A stretch of 8,589 nucleotides of DNA from NCBI GenBank assembly GCA_014879765.1, contig JACSRL010000709.1, forward strand, positions 1-8,589, written 5' to 3'. Of this stretch, positions 1-6,543 are shown piece after piece; position 1 is the first letter of the stretch; each line of letters opens with the position of its first letter. The position numbers and the translations under genes were made by a program. The stretch comes from Anaerolinea sp. GTDB taxonomy: Bacteria; Chloroflexota; Anaerolineae; JAAEKA01. The notes beneath the pieces are model-generated. The model made no database searches, was not told the DNA's origin, and saw only the letters and a program-made list of their open reading frames with translations.

Positions 1-223
1 GTGGAAAATCCGTGGAGTTCGCATCCTCAGATGCGAGCATCCGTGGAAAATCCGTGGAAAATCCGTGGAGTTCGCATCCTCAGATGCGAGCATCTGTGGA
101 AAATCCGTGGAAAATCCGTGGAAAATCCGTGGAGTTCGCATCCTCAGATGCGAACGGCGGTGGAATATCCGTGGAAAATCCGTGGAATATCCGTGGAGTT
201 CGCATCCTCAGATGCGAACGGCG
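1..223. repeat. Composite tandem array: 11-mers alternating with palindromic 31-mers
   Basis: The array reads as nine 11-mers GTGGAAAATCC (two are the variant GTGGAATATCC) and four 31-nt units, ordered 1 eleven-mer, unit, 2, unit, 3, unit, 3, unit. The 31-nt units lie at 12-42, 65-95, 129-159 and 193-223. Each starts with GTGGA and contains a 22-nt palindrome, GTTCGCATC-CTCA-GATGCGA(A/G)C, at 17-38, 70-91, 134-155 and 198-219. Units 1 and 2 end GCATCC or GCATCT with a G:U-type wobble in the arm. Units 3 and 4 end AACGGCG with perfect 9-bp arms. All copies point the same way. The array touches the window edge, so it may extend to the left. The GGAG immediately before the hairpin resembles the head tetranucleotide of REP elements. 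No protein is likely here, because the 11-nt period shifts the frame at every repeat. Confidence 0.95.
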
Positions 224-228
224 GTGGA

Positions 229-245
229 GCAGGTCACAAACCTGC
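229..245. repeat. Short palindrome GCAGGT-CACAA-ACCTGC
   Basis: This is a perfect 6-bp inverted repeat with a 5-nt loop. It directly follows the last 31-nt unit of the array and is again preceded by GTGGA (224-228), so it looks like a second palindrome type attached to the same pentamer. No U-tract follows on either strand, so it is not a clear terminator. Its function is unknown, and it is probably a dispersed intergenic repeat. Confidence 0.6.
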
Positions 246-311
246 CGGCAGTCGCGATGTTCATAGCGCGGCCGGCCCACGATCGCATAGCATAGCAGCC
301 TTCGATGAGAG

Positions 312-367
312 CAAGATGAACAAACGGCAGCCTGCGCTGCCGGATTGCTTACAGTTTGTTCATCTTG
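312..367. repeat. 14-bp perfect inverted repeat with nested hairpin
   Basis: CAAGATGAACAAAC at 312-325 is perfectly complementary to GTTTGTTCATCTTG at 354-367. The 28-nt interval contains a second stem, GGCAG (326-330) with CTGCC (337-341), around a 6-nt loop. An 11-nt stretch (343-353) is left unpaired, so the folded form would be a long stem with an off-centre inner hairpin. It lies about 90 nt beyond the operon's last stop codon. It could end or stabilise the transcript, or be a miniature mobile repeat. There is no run of T after either arm. Confidence 0.75.
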
Positions 368-370
368 TGC

Positions 371-385
371 AGACTTCTGAAGTCT
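371..385. repeat. Short palindrome AGACTT-CTG-AAGTCT
   Basis: This is a 6-bp perfect inverted repeat with a 3-nt loop, three bases after the preceding 14-bp inverted repeat. It resembles short dispersed palindromes of the GACTTC/GAAGTC type that I associate with Chloroflexota intergenic DNA, but that is recollection rather than a search result. It could form a small RNA hairpin at the 3' end of the operon transcript. No T-run is visible. Confidence 0.5.
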
Positions 386-459
386 CCATGCCTGGCCAAC
401 GGGTCGGAGGGGCTAGTATACGCGCAGGCGGTTGATCTGGCAAAACCGCGCTCCCGGCG

Positions 460-2151
460 TTAATCGATGCGAAAGAGCATGGTGGTGCGCCCCGGATGCT
501 GATAGCTCTGCACGCGCGTCAGCCGCGGCAGCGGCGTCCGGTTGTCCAGGTCCAGCAGCGGCGCCAGGTAGGGCCGCACCTCCCCGATCTCCCATTCATC
601 CACCACCAGATAGCGCGCGCCGCGCGCATCGGCGTAGGCCAGCGTCTCTTCCCAGGTCGCGCGCGGAAAGGCGATCAGCGATCGGCCGGCGTAAAGCGCA
701 GTCTCGGCGTTGCGGGTCATGATCACCGCGTCGGCCGGGGTGTTTTCGGCCAGCCAGCGCGCCGCCTCCAGCCGATAGAAGGGCAGACGTGGGATCTCCC
801 GCCGCGCGGTCTGCGCGCCGCTCCACACCATGGCCGCCACCGCCAGCGCCGCCGGCAGCACGGCCGCCGCGCGGCTCAGGCCGCCGCGCCAGCCCGCGCC
901 CGATCCGCCCAGGGCCGCGTCCACCGTCCCGCTGGCCCAGCGCGTCAGTTGCGCCAGCCCGGCCCCGGCCCACACCAGGCTGATGGCCAGATAGACCACC
1001 ATGAAGCGGGGCTCGATGAAGACCATCCACAGGCTGGCCAGCGGCGTCACGGCCAGCAACAGCAGCGCCTGGCCCCGCAGCCGCGCCCGCGTCCACGGCG
1101 CGCCGGCCAACCCCAACAGCACCAGCAGCGCCAGCCACGGCTGGAACAGCTCCCGGCCAAAGAGCACAGCCACGCTGTCGCGCAGGTTGCGGCGCACCAG
1201 CGTGGCGAAGCGCTGCGGATCGGCCGCGATCCAGCCGCTGATGCTGCGATCCAGCGCTTCCGGCGACAGCCACAGCGTCTCCCGGCCGCTGCCGTCCAGC
1301 GTCGCGGTCGCCTGGTCGTGCAGCGCCTGGCTGCGGTTGACGAAGGCCCAGGAGATGTCCATGCTGGTGCCGGCCTTGCCGCTGAGCACCCAGCGGCCGG
1401 TGGCCCGGTGCAGGTGGAGCAGATAGGGCAGCGCGGTCAGCGCCAGCGTGGCCAGAGCGATCCCGGCCGCGCCGGCCAGGCGGCCCAGACCGCGCAGCCG
1501 TGGCGGCCCGCCAAACAGCCAGACCAACCCCAGATAGACCAGCATCACCGCCAGAAAGAGCAGCGACTCCGGCCGGGTCAGATAGCCCAGGCCAAAGGCC
1601 AGCCCCATCAGCGCGGCCCAGCCCCACGGCCGGGACCCGCGGCTCAGCGCCAGTCCGCAGCGATAGGTGACGTAGAGGCCGCTCAGGATAAAGAGCAGAT
1701 AGGGCGGCTCGGTCATGGAGCCCCAGTAGAGCGGGCTGACGGCCAACGCCGGGTAGAACGCGGCCAGCAGCGCGGCCAGCAGGCCAGTCCGCCGGTCGTA
1801 GATGGCCCGCCCCAGCGCGTAGAGGGGCAGGACAACCAGCCCGCCCAGCAGCAGGTGCGCCGGGATGGCGGCCGCGCTGGCCAGCGGCAATTTCAGCGCC
1901 AGGCCGCCGGCGGCCAGCAGGCTGATCATGGGCGGCTGATGCACGTCCCATGCGCCCAACAGCTCGCTGTAGCCGCGGCCGGCCAGCAGGTTGCCCGCGA
2001 TGGTCAGATAGGAGGCCTCGTCCCAGCGCGCCATGCGCGGCAGGCTGATGAACGCGCCGCGCATGGCCAGGCCGGCCAGCACGATGGCCAGCAAAGCCCA
2101 GTCGATGCGCCGCGGCGGCCGGCCGGCGGGCGCGGCTGCCTGTCCGGTCAT
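460..2151 (-). CDS. GT-C membrane glycosyltransferase, GT39/ArnT-like (563 aa)
   Basis: This is a multi-pass membrane protein with about ten hydrophobic segments after a short basic N-terminus (RPPRRID). Its first periplasmic loop has the acidic pair WDEA (D44, E45) and then HQPP (H71), the arrangement seen in GT39/PMT_2 and ArnT/RgtA-like enzymes. Those enzymes move a sugar from polyprenyl phosphate to an acceptor outside the membrane, and the loop acidic residue is catalytic. YWGSMTEPPYLL and YLTRPE are further family-like motifs. Residues of roughly 455-563 form a soluble tail. The ATG at 2151 overlaps the upstream stop by 4 nt (ATGA). A longer reading back to 2634 would run through the upstream gene and is rejected. 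The protein is a clear paralogue of its upstream neighbour. The sugar and acceptor are unknown. It is the last gene of the operon. Confidence 0.93.
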   Translation of the reverse strand: MTGQAAAPAGRPPRRIDWALLAIVLAGLAMRGAFISLPRMARWDEASYLTIAGNLLAGRGYSELLGAWDVHQPPMISLLAAGGLALKLPLASAAAIPAHLLLGGLVVLPLYALGRAIYDRRTGLLAALLAAFYPALAVSPLYWGSMTEPPYLLFILSGLYVTYRCGLALSRGSRPWGWAALMGLAFGLGYLTRPESLLFLAVMLVYLGLVWLFGGPPRLRGLGRLAGAAGIALATLALTALPYLLHLHRATGRWVLSGKAGTSMDISWAFVNRSQALHDQATATLDGSGRETLWLSPEALDRSISGWIAADPQRFATLVRRNLRDSVAVLFGRELFQPWLALLVLLGLAGAPWTRARLRGQALLLLAVTPLASLWMVFIEPRFMVVYLAISLVWAGAGLAQLTRWASGTVDAALGGSGAGWRGGLSRAAAVLPAALAVAAMVWSGAQTARREIPRLPFYRLEAARWLAENTPADAVIMTRNAETALYAGRSLIAFPRATWEETLAYADARGARYLVVDEWEIGEVRPYLAPLLDLDNRTPLPRLTRVQSYQHPGRTTMLFRID

Positions 2152-3785
2152 GGCAGAATCTCGTAGAGCACCACCGGATCCTCCCCCGCCACGGTGGCCA
2201 GATGGCGCAGCTCTGGCGGGGCCTGGCCGGGGTCCAGCAGGAAGCTGAGCTGCGGGCGCAGGTGCGCCTCCCAGCCGTCCAGCGCCAGATAGCGCGCGCC
2301 ATGTTGGCGGGCATAGGCCAGCACCGCGGGCCACTCCTCGGCCGGCGTCGCGGCCCAGCGCGTGCCGGCGTGGAAGGCGATGGCCGGATAGCGGCTCATC
2401 ACCACCGCATCGGCCGGCGCGCCCAGCTCGTGCAGCGCGGCGGCCGCGGCCAGGTGGCCCGGCTGGAAGGAATGGGTGCGCTGCATGGTGCGCCAGAGCT
2501 GCGGCCCCAGCGCCAGCAGCAGCGCGGCCAGCAACAGCGCCGGCGCGGCCAGCAGCGCCCGCTGCACCGCCGGGGTCAGCGGCCGGCGGCGCAGCGCCTG
2601 CCCGGTGCCGGCCAGCCACAGCCCCAGCATCCACGCGCCCGCGCCGATCCAGACCATGGCCGGCAGCAACATGCCGGCCAGATAGCGCGTCTCCACGAAA
2701 AAGGGGATATAGCTGGCGGGCGCGGCCAGGGAGGCCAGCAGCGCCAGCTCGCCGCGCAGCCGCCGCGGCGGCCAGGGCTGGGCAAAAAGGCCCAAAAAGG
2801 CCAGGCTGGCCAGCGCCCAGGGGACCAGCTTGATGCTGAACAGCAGGCCGGCCGTGTCCTTTAGGCCGCTGCGCAGGCGGCGCAGCAGGCCCAGCGGATC
2901 GCCCAGCAGCGTCTGGGCCAGCGGCTGCGCCTCGCTGCTGGGGGCGAAGAGGTAAACCTCGCCGCTGGCCTGATCCAGCGCCCAGGTGGCGCGGTCGAAC
3001 TCGGCCGGGTCCTTTTCAGCCAGGCCGGTCATGCTGGTGTAGGCCATGCCGGCCGCGCCGGTCAGGCTCCAGCGGCCGGTGACGTTGTGGGTGTAGACCA
3101 GATAGGGCGCGGCCAGCAGCAGGAAAAGCCCTGCGGCCAGCGCCAGGCGGCCCAGCAGCGCCCGTGGGGCATCGCGGCGCAGCAGGCGGCCCACCAGCAG
3201 CAGCCCCAGCGCAACCGCGGCAAAGACCAGCGCCTCGGTGCGGGTCAGGTAGGCCAGCCCCAGCGCGCCGCCCAACAGCGCATAGTCAGCCGTCCGTCCC
3301 CGCTCCAGCGCCAGGTAGAGGGCATAGATGGCCACGCCCACCCACAGCAGGTAGAGCGGCTCGGTCATGGTGCCCCAGGCCAGCACGCCGCCGGCCAGCG
3401 CCGGATAAAACGCGACCACCAGCCCGGTGAACCAGCCGGCGGCCGGGCTGTAGATGGCGCGCGCCAGCAGGAAGAGGGGCAAGACCAGCAGCGCGCCGGC
3501 CGCCACGTGCAGCAGGTTGCTGGCGTTGAGCAGCCCCCCGGCCAGCGGCGCCAGGGCTGCCGCGGCCACGGCAAAGAGGGGGGGAAAATGCGCGCCCGAG
3601 TAGCCGAAGGCGTTGTAGCCGTCGCCGGCCAGCAGGCTCTGCCCCATCCACAGGTAGAACGGCTCGTCCCCCCAGACGACGCGCGGCAGGGTGGTGTAGC
3701 TCCAGCGCAGCGCGGCGGCCAGGCCGATCAGCGCGGCCAGCGCCAGCCAGTCGCGGCGCTGCATGGGGGGCGCGTCGCCGTTCAT
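2148..3785 (-). CDS. GT-C membrane glycosyltransferase, GT39/ArnT-like (545 aa), paralogue of next gene
   Basis: This is a multi-pass membrane protein of the same build as the gene at 460-2151. It has a short N-terminus, a first hydrophobic segment at roughly residues 13-29, an acidic pair in WGDEPFY (D40, E41), and HFPPL (H66). FYPALAGGVLAWGTMTEPLYLLW and YLTRTEALV are shared with the paralogue nearly word for word. The soluble tail of about 105 residues (roughly 440-545) also aligns, with matching PADAV(I/V)M and GARYL segments. The family is known to use lipid-linked sugars as donors, and this donor would fit the GT2 enzyme upstream in the operon. The ATG at 3785 overlaps the preceding stop as ATGA and has GAGG six bases upstream as a ribosome site. 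The substrate is not deducible. Confidence 0.93.
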   Translation of the reverse strand: MNGDAPPMQRRDWLALAALIGLAAALRWSYTTLPRVVWGDEPFYLWMGQSLLAGDGYNAFGYSGAHFPPLFAVAAAALAPLAGGLLNASNLLHVAAGALLVLPLFLLARAIYSPAAGWFTGLVVAFYPALAGGVLAWGTMTEPLYLLWVGVAIYALYLALERGRTADYALLGGALGLAYLTRTEALVFAAVALGLLLVGRLLRRDAPRALLGRLALAAGLFLLLAAPYLVYTHNVTGRWSLTGAAGMAYTSMTGLAEKDPAEFDRATWALDQASGEVYLFAPSSEAQPLAQTLLGDPLGLLRRLRSGLKDTAGLLFSIKLVPWALASLAFLGLFAQPWPPRRLRGELALLASLAAPASYIPFFVETRYLAGMLLPAMVWIGAGAWMLGLWLAGTGQALRRRPLTPAVQRALLAAPALLLAALLLALGPQLWRTMQRTHSFQPGHLAAAAALHELGAPADAVVMSRYPAIAFHAGTRWAATPAEEWPAVLAYARQHGARYLALDGWEAHLRPQLSFLLDPGQAPPELRHLATVAGEDPVVLYEILP

Positions 3786-4444
3786 GGCAGCGCCTCAAAG
3801 CGAAATTCGGCCACCTGCTGCGCGCCCATGCCGGGGATGGGCAGCGCGCGCTGCAAGTGGACCCCCGGCAGCCGCGCCAGCTCGGCCACCTCGCCGGCGT
3901 TGATGGCCAGCAGCAGGCGGCCATCGGGCCTGAGCTGCCGCCGCGCCTGGGCGACGATGTGGGCCAGAAAGGCCGACCGGTTGCCCTCCAGCCGCGCGCC
4001 GGCCAGGTTCATCAGCCACTGGCTCAGCCGCGGGCTGCGGCGCAGGGTGCTGGTGACCAGCCGGCTCAGCTCGGTCTCGCCGGGGCGCATGGGCGGGTTG
4101 CAGGCGATCACGTCGAAGTCCCCTGGCGTCTGGTCGAACAGATTGCTGGCGTAGACGGCCAGGGCAAGGTGGTTGCGCTGGGCGTTGGCGCGCGTCAACT
4201 GCAAGGCGCGCGGGCTGATGTCCACCGCGTCCACCTGCCAGCCGCGCTGGGCCAGGTAGAGGCCCACATAGCCCGCGCCCGCGCCCAGGTCCAGGGCGCG
4301 GCCAGGCGCGGCTGCGCCGTCGTGCGCGCTGGCGGCCAGCAGGCGGGTGTCGCTGCGCACGCTGCACACGCCCACGCTGTCCATGATGATCAACTCAGGC
4401 AGGGTCTCGGGGTTCGTCGGATGGGAGGGCATGGGGAGGTTCAT
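3782..4444 (-). CDS. Class I SAM-dependent methyltransferase, MTS/NPPM type (up to 220 aa)
   Basis: The Rossmann-fold methyltransferase signature is clear. Motif I is LDLGAGAGYVGLYLA (residues 51-65), the acidic end of strand 2 is D75 in VDAVDIS, and motif IV is ACNPPM (114-119). NPP(Y/M) marks enzymes that methylate a planar nitrogen or an exocyclic amine, such as RsmC/RlmG, PrmC and TrmN6. The SDTRLL segment near residues 31-36 resembles the SAM-proximal segment of the MTS group. The target here could be rRNA, tRNA, a protein glutamine or a small molecule. The start is uncertain: ATG at 4444 overlaps the preceding gene by 50 nt without a ribosome site, and internal ATGs at 4432 and 4384 are possible. 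The one at 4384 would fall 10 nt past the DUF2304 stop and keeps the whole methyltransferase core. Confidence 0.88.
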   Translation of the reverse strand: MNLPMPSHPTNPETLPELIIMDSVGVCSVRSDTRLLAASAHDGAAAPGRALDLGAGAGYVGLYLAQRGWQVDAVDISPRALQLTRANAQRNHLALAVYASNLFDQTPGDFDVIACNPPMRPGETELSRLVTSTLRRSPRLSQWLMNLAGARLEGNRSAFLAHIVAQARRQLRPDGRLLLAINAGEVAELARLPGVHLQRALPIPGMGAQQVAEFRFEALP

Positions 4445-4826
4445 GGGCCGGCGGCCGCGGGGTCTCCTGGCCGGCGATCTGGCCTTGCAGCCGCTGGATC
4501 TCGTGGCGCAGCAGGCCGATCTCCTGGATCAGGGTCTTGATCTGTTCGCTGTTGCGCGAGATGCTGATGGAAAGCAGGAAGATGATCAGCAGCAGGCCGA
4601 TGATGGCCAGCATCAGCAGCAGGGAGGGGGCATAGGGAAAGCCCAGCCGCAGCGCCCACTGATCCAGGTGATCGGCGATGAAGGGGGAGATGGTCAGGCC
4701 CGCCCCCACCAGCAGCCAGAGCAGGGCATAGCTCTCGCGCAGGCGTTTGGTGCGTGCCATGTTGATGGCGATGGCCAGCACTCCCAGCCCCAGCAGCAGC
4801 AGGTAAAGGCGGGCTTGCAGGCTCAT
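4395..4826 (-). CDS. DUF2304-family membrane protein (143 aa)
   Basis: This is a small membrane protein with three hydrophobic segments (about residues 6-22, 33-51 and 66-89). The basic-then-aromatic stretch KRLRESYALLWLLVG (27-41) is typical of DUF2304. After the last helix comes a charged heptad-like stretch (91-118, RNSEQIKTLIQEIGLLRHEIQRLQ) likely to form a coiled coil, then a proline-rich acidic tail. DUF2304 genes often sit next to DPM1-like family 2 glycosyltransferases, as here, and are suspected membrane partners of those enzymes. The biochemical role is not established. I chose the ATG at 4826 because it overlaps the GT2 stop as ATGA and has AAGGTGG seven bases upstream. A further upstream start at 4895 would lie inside the GT2 gene. 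Confidence 0.92.
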   Translation of the reverse strand: MSLQARLYLLLLGLGVLAIAINMARTKRLRESYALLWLLVGAGLTISPFIADHLDQWALRLGFPYAPSLLLMLAIIGLLLIIFLLSISISRNSEQIKTLIQEIGLLRHEIQRLQGQIAGQETPRPPAHEPPHALPSDEPRDPA

Positions 4827-5569
4827 GAGCGCGCCACCTTGGCCTGGCGGAAATGGGTTTTCTCGCGCAGCAGCACCATGGCGATGGCCAGCCACATCTT
4901 GCCGATATAGTAGAAGGGCTTCCAGCCGCTGTGCATGGAGACGCCGCTCAACCGCTGGCGGATGGTCACCGGCGCCTCGCGGGTGCGGAAGCCGGCGTAG
5001 TGCAGCACCAGCAGCGTGTCCGCGTCAGGATAGTCCACCGGGTAGTTGTCATAGGCAAAGAAGCGCAGCACCTCGCGGTTGAGCGCCTGGAAGCCGGAGG
5101 TCGGATCGGTCACTTGCTGGCCGGTGATGGTGGAGACGACCCAGGCGAAGACCTTCATGCCGGTGCGTTTGGCCCAGGGGATGGAATAGTCGGCGCGGCC
5201 GCGGAAGCGGGAGCCGATGGCCACGTCGGCCTGGCCGGCCGCCACCACCTGCGCCAGATCGACGATGTTGGCCGGATCGTGTTGGCCGTCAGCGTCCACC
5301 ACCACGGCCAGGTCATAGTCGTGGCGCACCGCGAAGCGAAAGCCGGTCTGCACCGCGCCGCCGTAGCCCAGGTTGACCGGCAGCGAGATGACCAGCGCGC
5401 CCAGGCCGCGCGCGACGGCCGAGGTGTCGTCGCTGCTGCCGTCGTCCACCACCACCAGGTCGAAGCCGGGCGCCTGGTTGCGGATTTCAGGGATGACCCG
5501 CGGCAGGTTGCCCGCTTCGTTGAAGGCTGGAATGATGATCAGGCGCCGCAGCGCGTCAAGGGTGGTCAT
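4823..5569 (-). CDS. Family 2 glycosyltransferase, DPM1-like polyprenyl-phosphate sugar synthase (248 aa)
   Basis: This is a complete GT-A fold GT2 enzyme of DPM1-like length. The motifs run in order: IIIPAFNEAGNL (11-22), VVDDGSSDDT (40-49, nucleotide-sugar binding), NLGYGGAVQTGF (66-77), the metal-binding VDADGQHDP (91-99, with D92 and D94), TDPTSGFQALNR (154-165), and RQRLSGVS (204-211) near the C-terminus. One hydrophobic stretch at about 218-235 may touch the membrane. Relatives transfer mannose or glucose from a nucleotide sugar to polyprenyl phosphate on the cytoplasmic face. The two GT-C enzymes downstream would be natural users of that product, though this link is inferred. The ATG at 5569 overlaps the deacetylase stop as ATGA. 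The longer frame upstream has no GT2 content and is antisense-like shadow. Confidence 0.94.
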   Translation of the reverse strand: MTTLDALRRLIIIPAFNEAGNLPRVIPEIRNQAPGFDLVVVDDGSSDDTSAVARGLGALVISLPVNLGYGGAVQTGFRFAVRHDYDLAVVVDADGQHDPANIVDLAQVVAAGQADVAIGSRFRGRADYSIPWAKRTGMKVFAWVVSTITGQQVTDPTSGFQALNREVLRFFAYDNYPVDYPDADTLLVLHYAGFRTREAPVTIRQRLSGVSMHSGWKPFYYIGKMWLAIAMVLLREKTHFRQAKVARS

Positions 5570-6543
5570 AGGGCTGCCGATTCCACGGCCTGGCCGGAGT
5601 TTTGCCTCTGCACGATGAAGTCGCGCGTGGGCAGCAGGCGATAGCGGGCCGCCAGCGTGCTGAGGATGTGCCGGTACAGCGGCTCTTTTTGCTGCCAGCT
5701 CTCTTGCAGAAAGCGGTAGGAGTCCAGGGCGGGATCGGCGACCCGGTCCAGCACGTCGGCGCCGTGCAACAGGTAGTTCATGGGCGTCCCGCGCAGCCGC
5801 GCCAGGCCGCTGCCCAGGTCGAACAGCGGGCGTCCGGCGGTCAGGACGAAGGTGCTGTGCATGGGCAGACGCAGCAGGGGCACGGTGGTCACCGGCGCCT
5901 CCCACAGCCCCGCGTCCGGCCCGGCCGCGCCGCCGCGCCGCGGCCGCTCTGGCCGGCCCGGGTCTGGCTGGTAGGGGCGCAGCGGCGCCAGGCCGTGGCG
6001 GGCGCGGCCGAAATGGGTGGGATCGACCTGCTTGCCGTTCAGCCAGCGGGGCAGTTGCCGCAGCAGCGGCGCCAAGGGGGTCGGCAGGATCGACGAATCG
6101 TACAGGTAGCCCAGCCCGGCCAGAATCTCCAGTTGGCGGGGGTGAAAGCTGTAGCCGGGCGACTTGAACCCCACCGGCGCCCGCCCCGCGGCCGCCGCGA
6201 TCAGCTCGTGGCTGCGCACGATCTCGGCGCACTGCTGGTCCGGGCTCAGGCGGGCAAAGCCCATGGGGTGGGAGTGGGTGTGGTTGGCGATCTCGTGGCC
6301 GCGGCGCACCATCTCGGCGATGGCGTCGTTGTGGGCTGGCAGATCGCGGCCGCAGACGAAAAAGCTGGCCCGAATGCCATACTCGTCGAAGAGATCCAGC
6401 AGGCGCGGGATGCCTTGGGCATAGACCAGGTTGGGCGCGTCCTGGGGGACGGGCAGGAAGAGGCTTTCGTAATAGACCCACAGCTCATCCACGTCCACCT
6501 GAACCGTGCCCAGCGGCTTTTGGGGCGGGCCGGCCATGCGCAT
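5566..6543 (-). CDS. Polysaccharide deacetylase-like protein, CE4/NodB fold (325 aa)
   Basis: The NodB-type motifs are present. Motif 1 is VDVDELW, with D17 and D19 as candidate base and metal ligand. ASFFVCG (59-65) is the usual second strand. Motif 2 is NHTHSH, with H88 and H92 as metal ligands. Motif 3 is GFKSPGYS (125-132), where lysine stands in the position usually held by arginine (RxPGY). LWEAPVTTVPLLRLP and the late YLLHGADVLD segment match the PgdA/PuuE-like subgroup. There is no signal peptide, so it probably acts on a cytoplasmic or lipid-linked precursor. An arginine/proline-rich stretch before LWEAP is poorly conserved-looking. The ATG at 6543 shares one base with the preceding stop (TGATG), with a G-run just upstream. 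ATG at 6537 is an alternative with better spacing. Confidence 0.9.
   Translation of the reverse strand: MRMAGPPQKPLGTVQVDVDELWVYYESLFLPVPQDAPNLVYAQGIPRLLDLFDEYGIRASFFVCGRDLPAHNDAIAEMVRRGHEIANHTHSHPMGFARLSPDQQCAEIVRSHELIAAAAGRAPVGFKSPGYSFHPRQLEILAGLGYLYDSSILPTPLAPLLRQLPRWLNGKQVDPTHFGRARHGLAPLRPYQPDPGRPERPRRGGAAGPDAGLWEAPVTTVPLLRLPMHSTFVLTAGRPLFDLGSGLARLRGTPMNYLLHGADVLDRVADPALDSYRFLQESWQQKEPLYRHILSTLAARYRLLPTRDFIVQRQNSGQAVESAAL

Noticed and set aside
1..223. CRISPR array
   Set aside because: Spacers would have to be unique and of similar length. Here the intervals are themselves copies of the same 11-mer, and no cas genes are present.
1..435. Open frame reading through the repeat array on the plus strand (and shorter ones in the other frames)
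   Set aside because: The 11-nt repeat period is not a multiple of three, so the frames are by-products of a stop-poor repeat. There is no ribosome site and no recognisable protein content.
428..449. GCGGTT/AACCGC inverted repeat as the operon terminator
   Set aside because: The stem is 6 bp with a 10-nt loop, and no T-run follows on the minus strand, so intrinsic termination is not supported.
496..2166. Long plus-strand open frame opposite the GT-C gene
   Set aside because: It is glutamine, arginine and proline-rich low-complexity sequence, the typical shadow of a GC-rich gene. The minus strand has clear GT39 motifs. The same reasoning removes the plus-strand frames at 3087-4154, 5602-6696 and 6600-7475.
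4823..6481. A 552-residue reading of the GT2 gene
   Set aside because: The first 300 residues are an out-of-frame copy of the deacetylase gene. The true GT2 starts at 5569 with an ATGA overlap.
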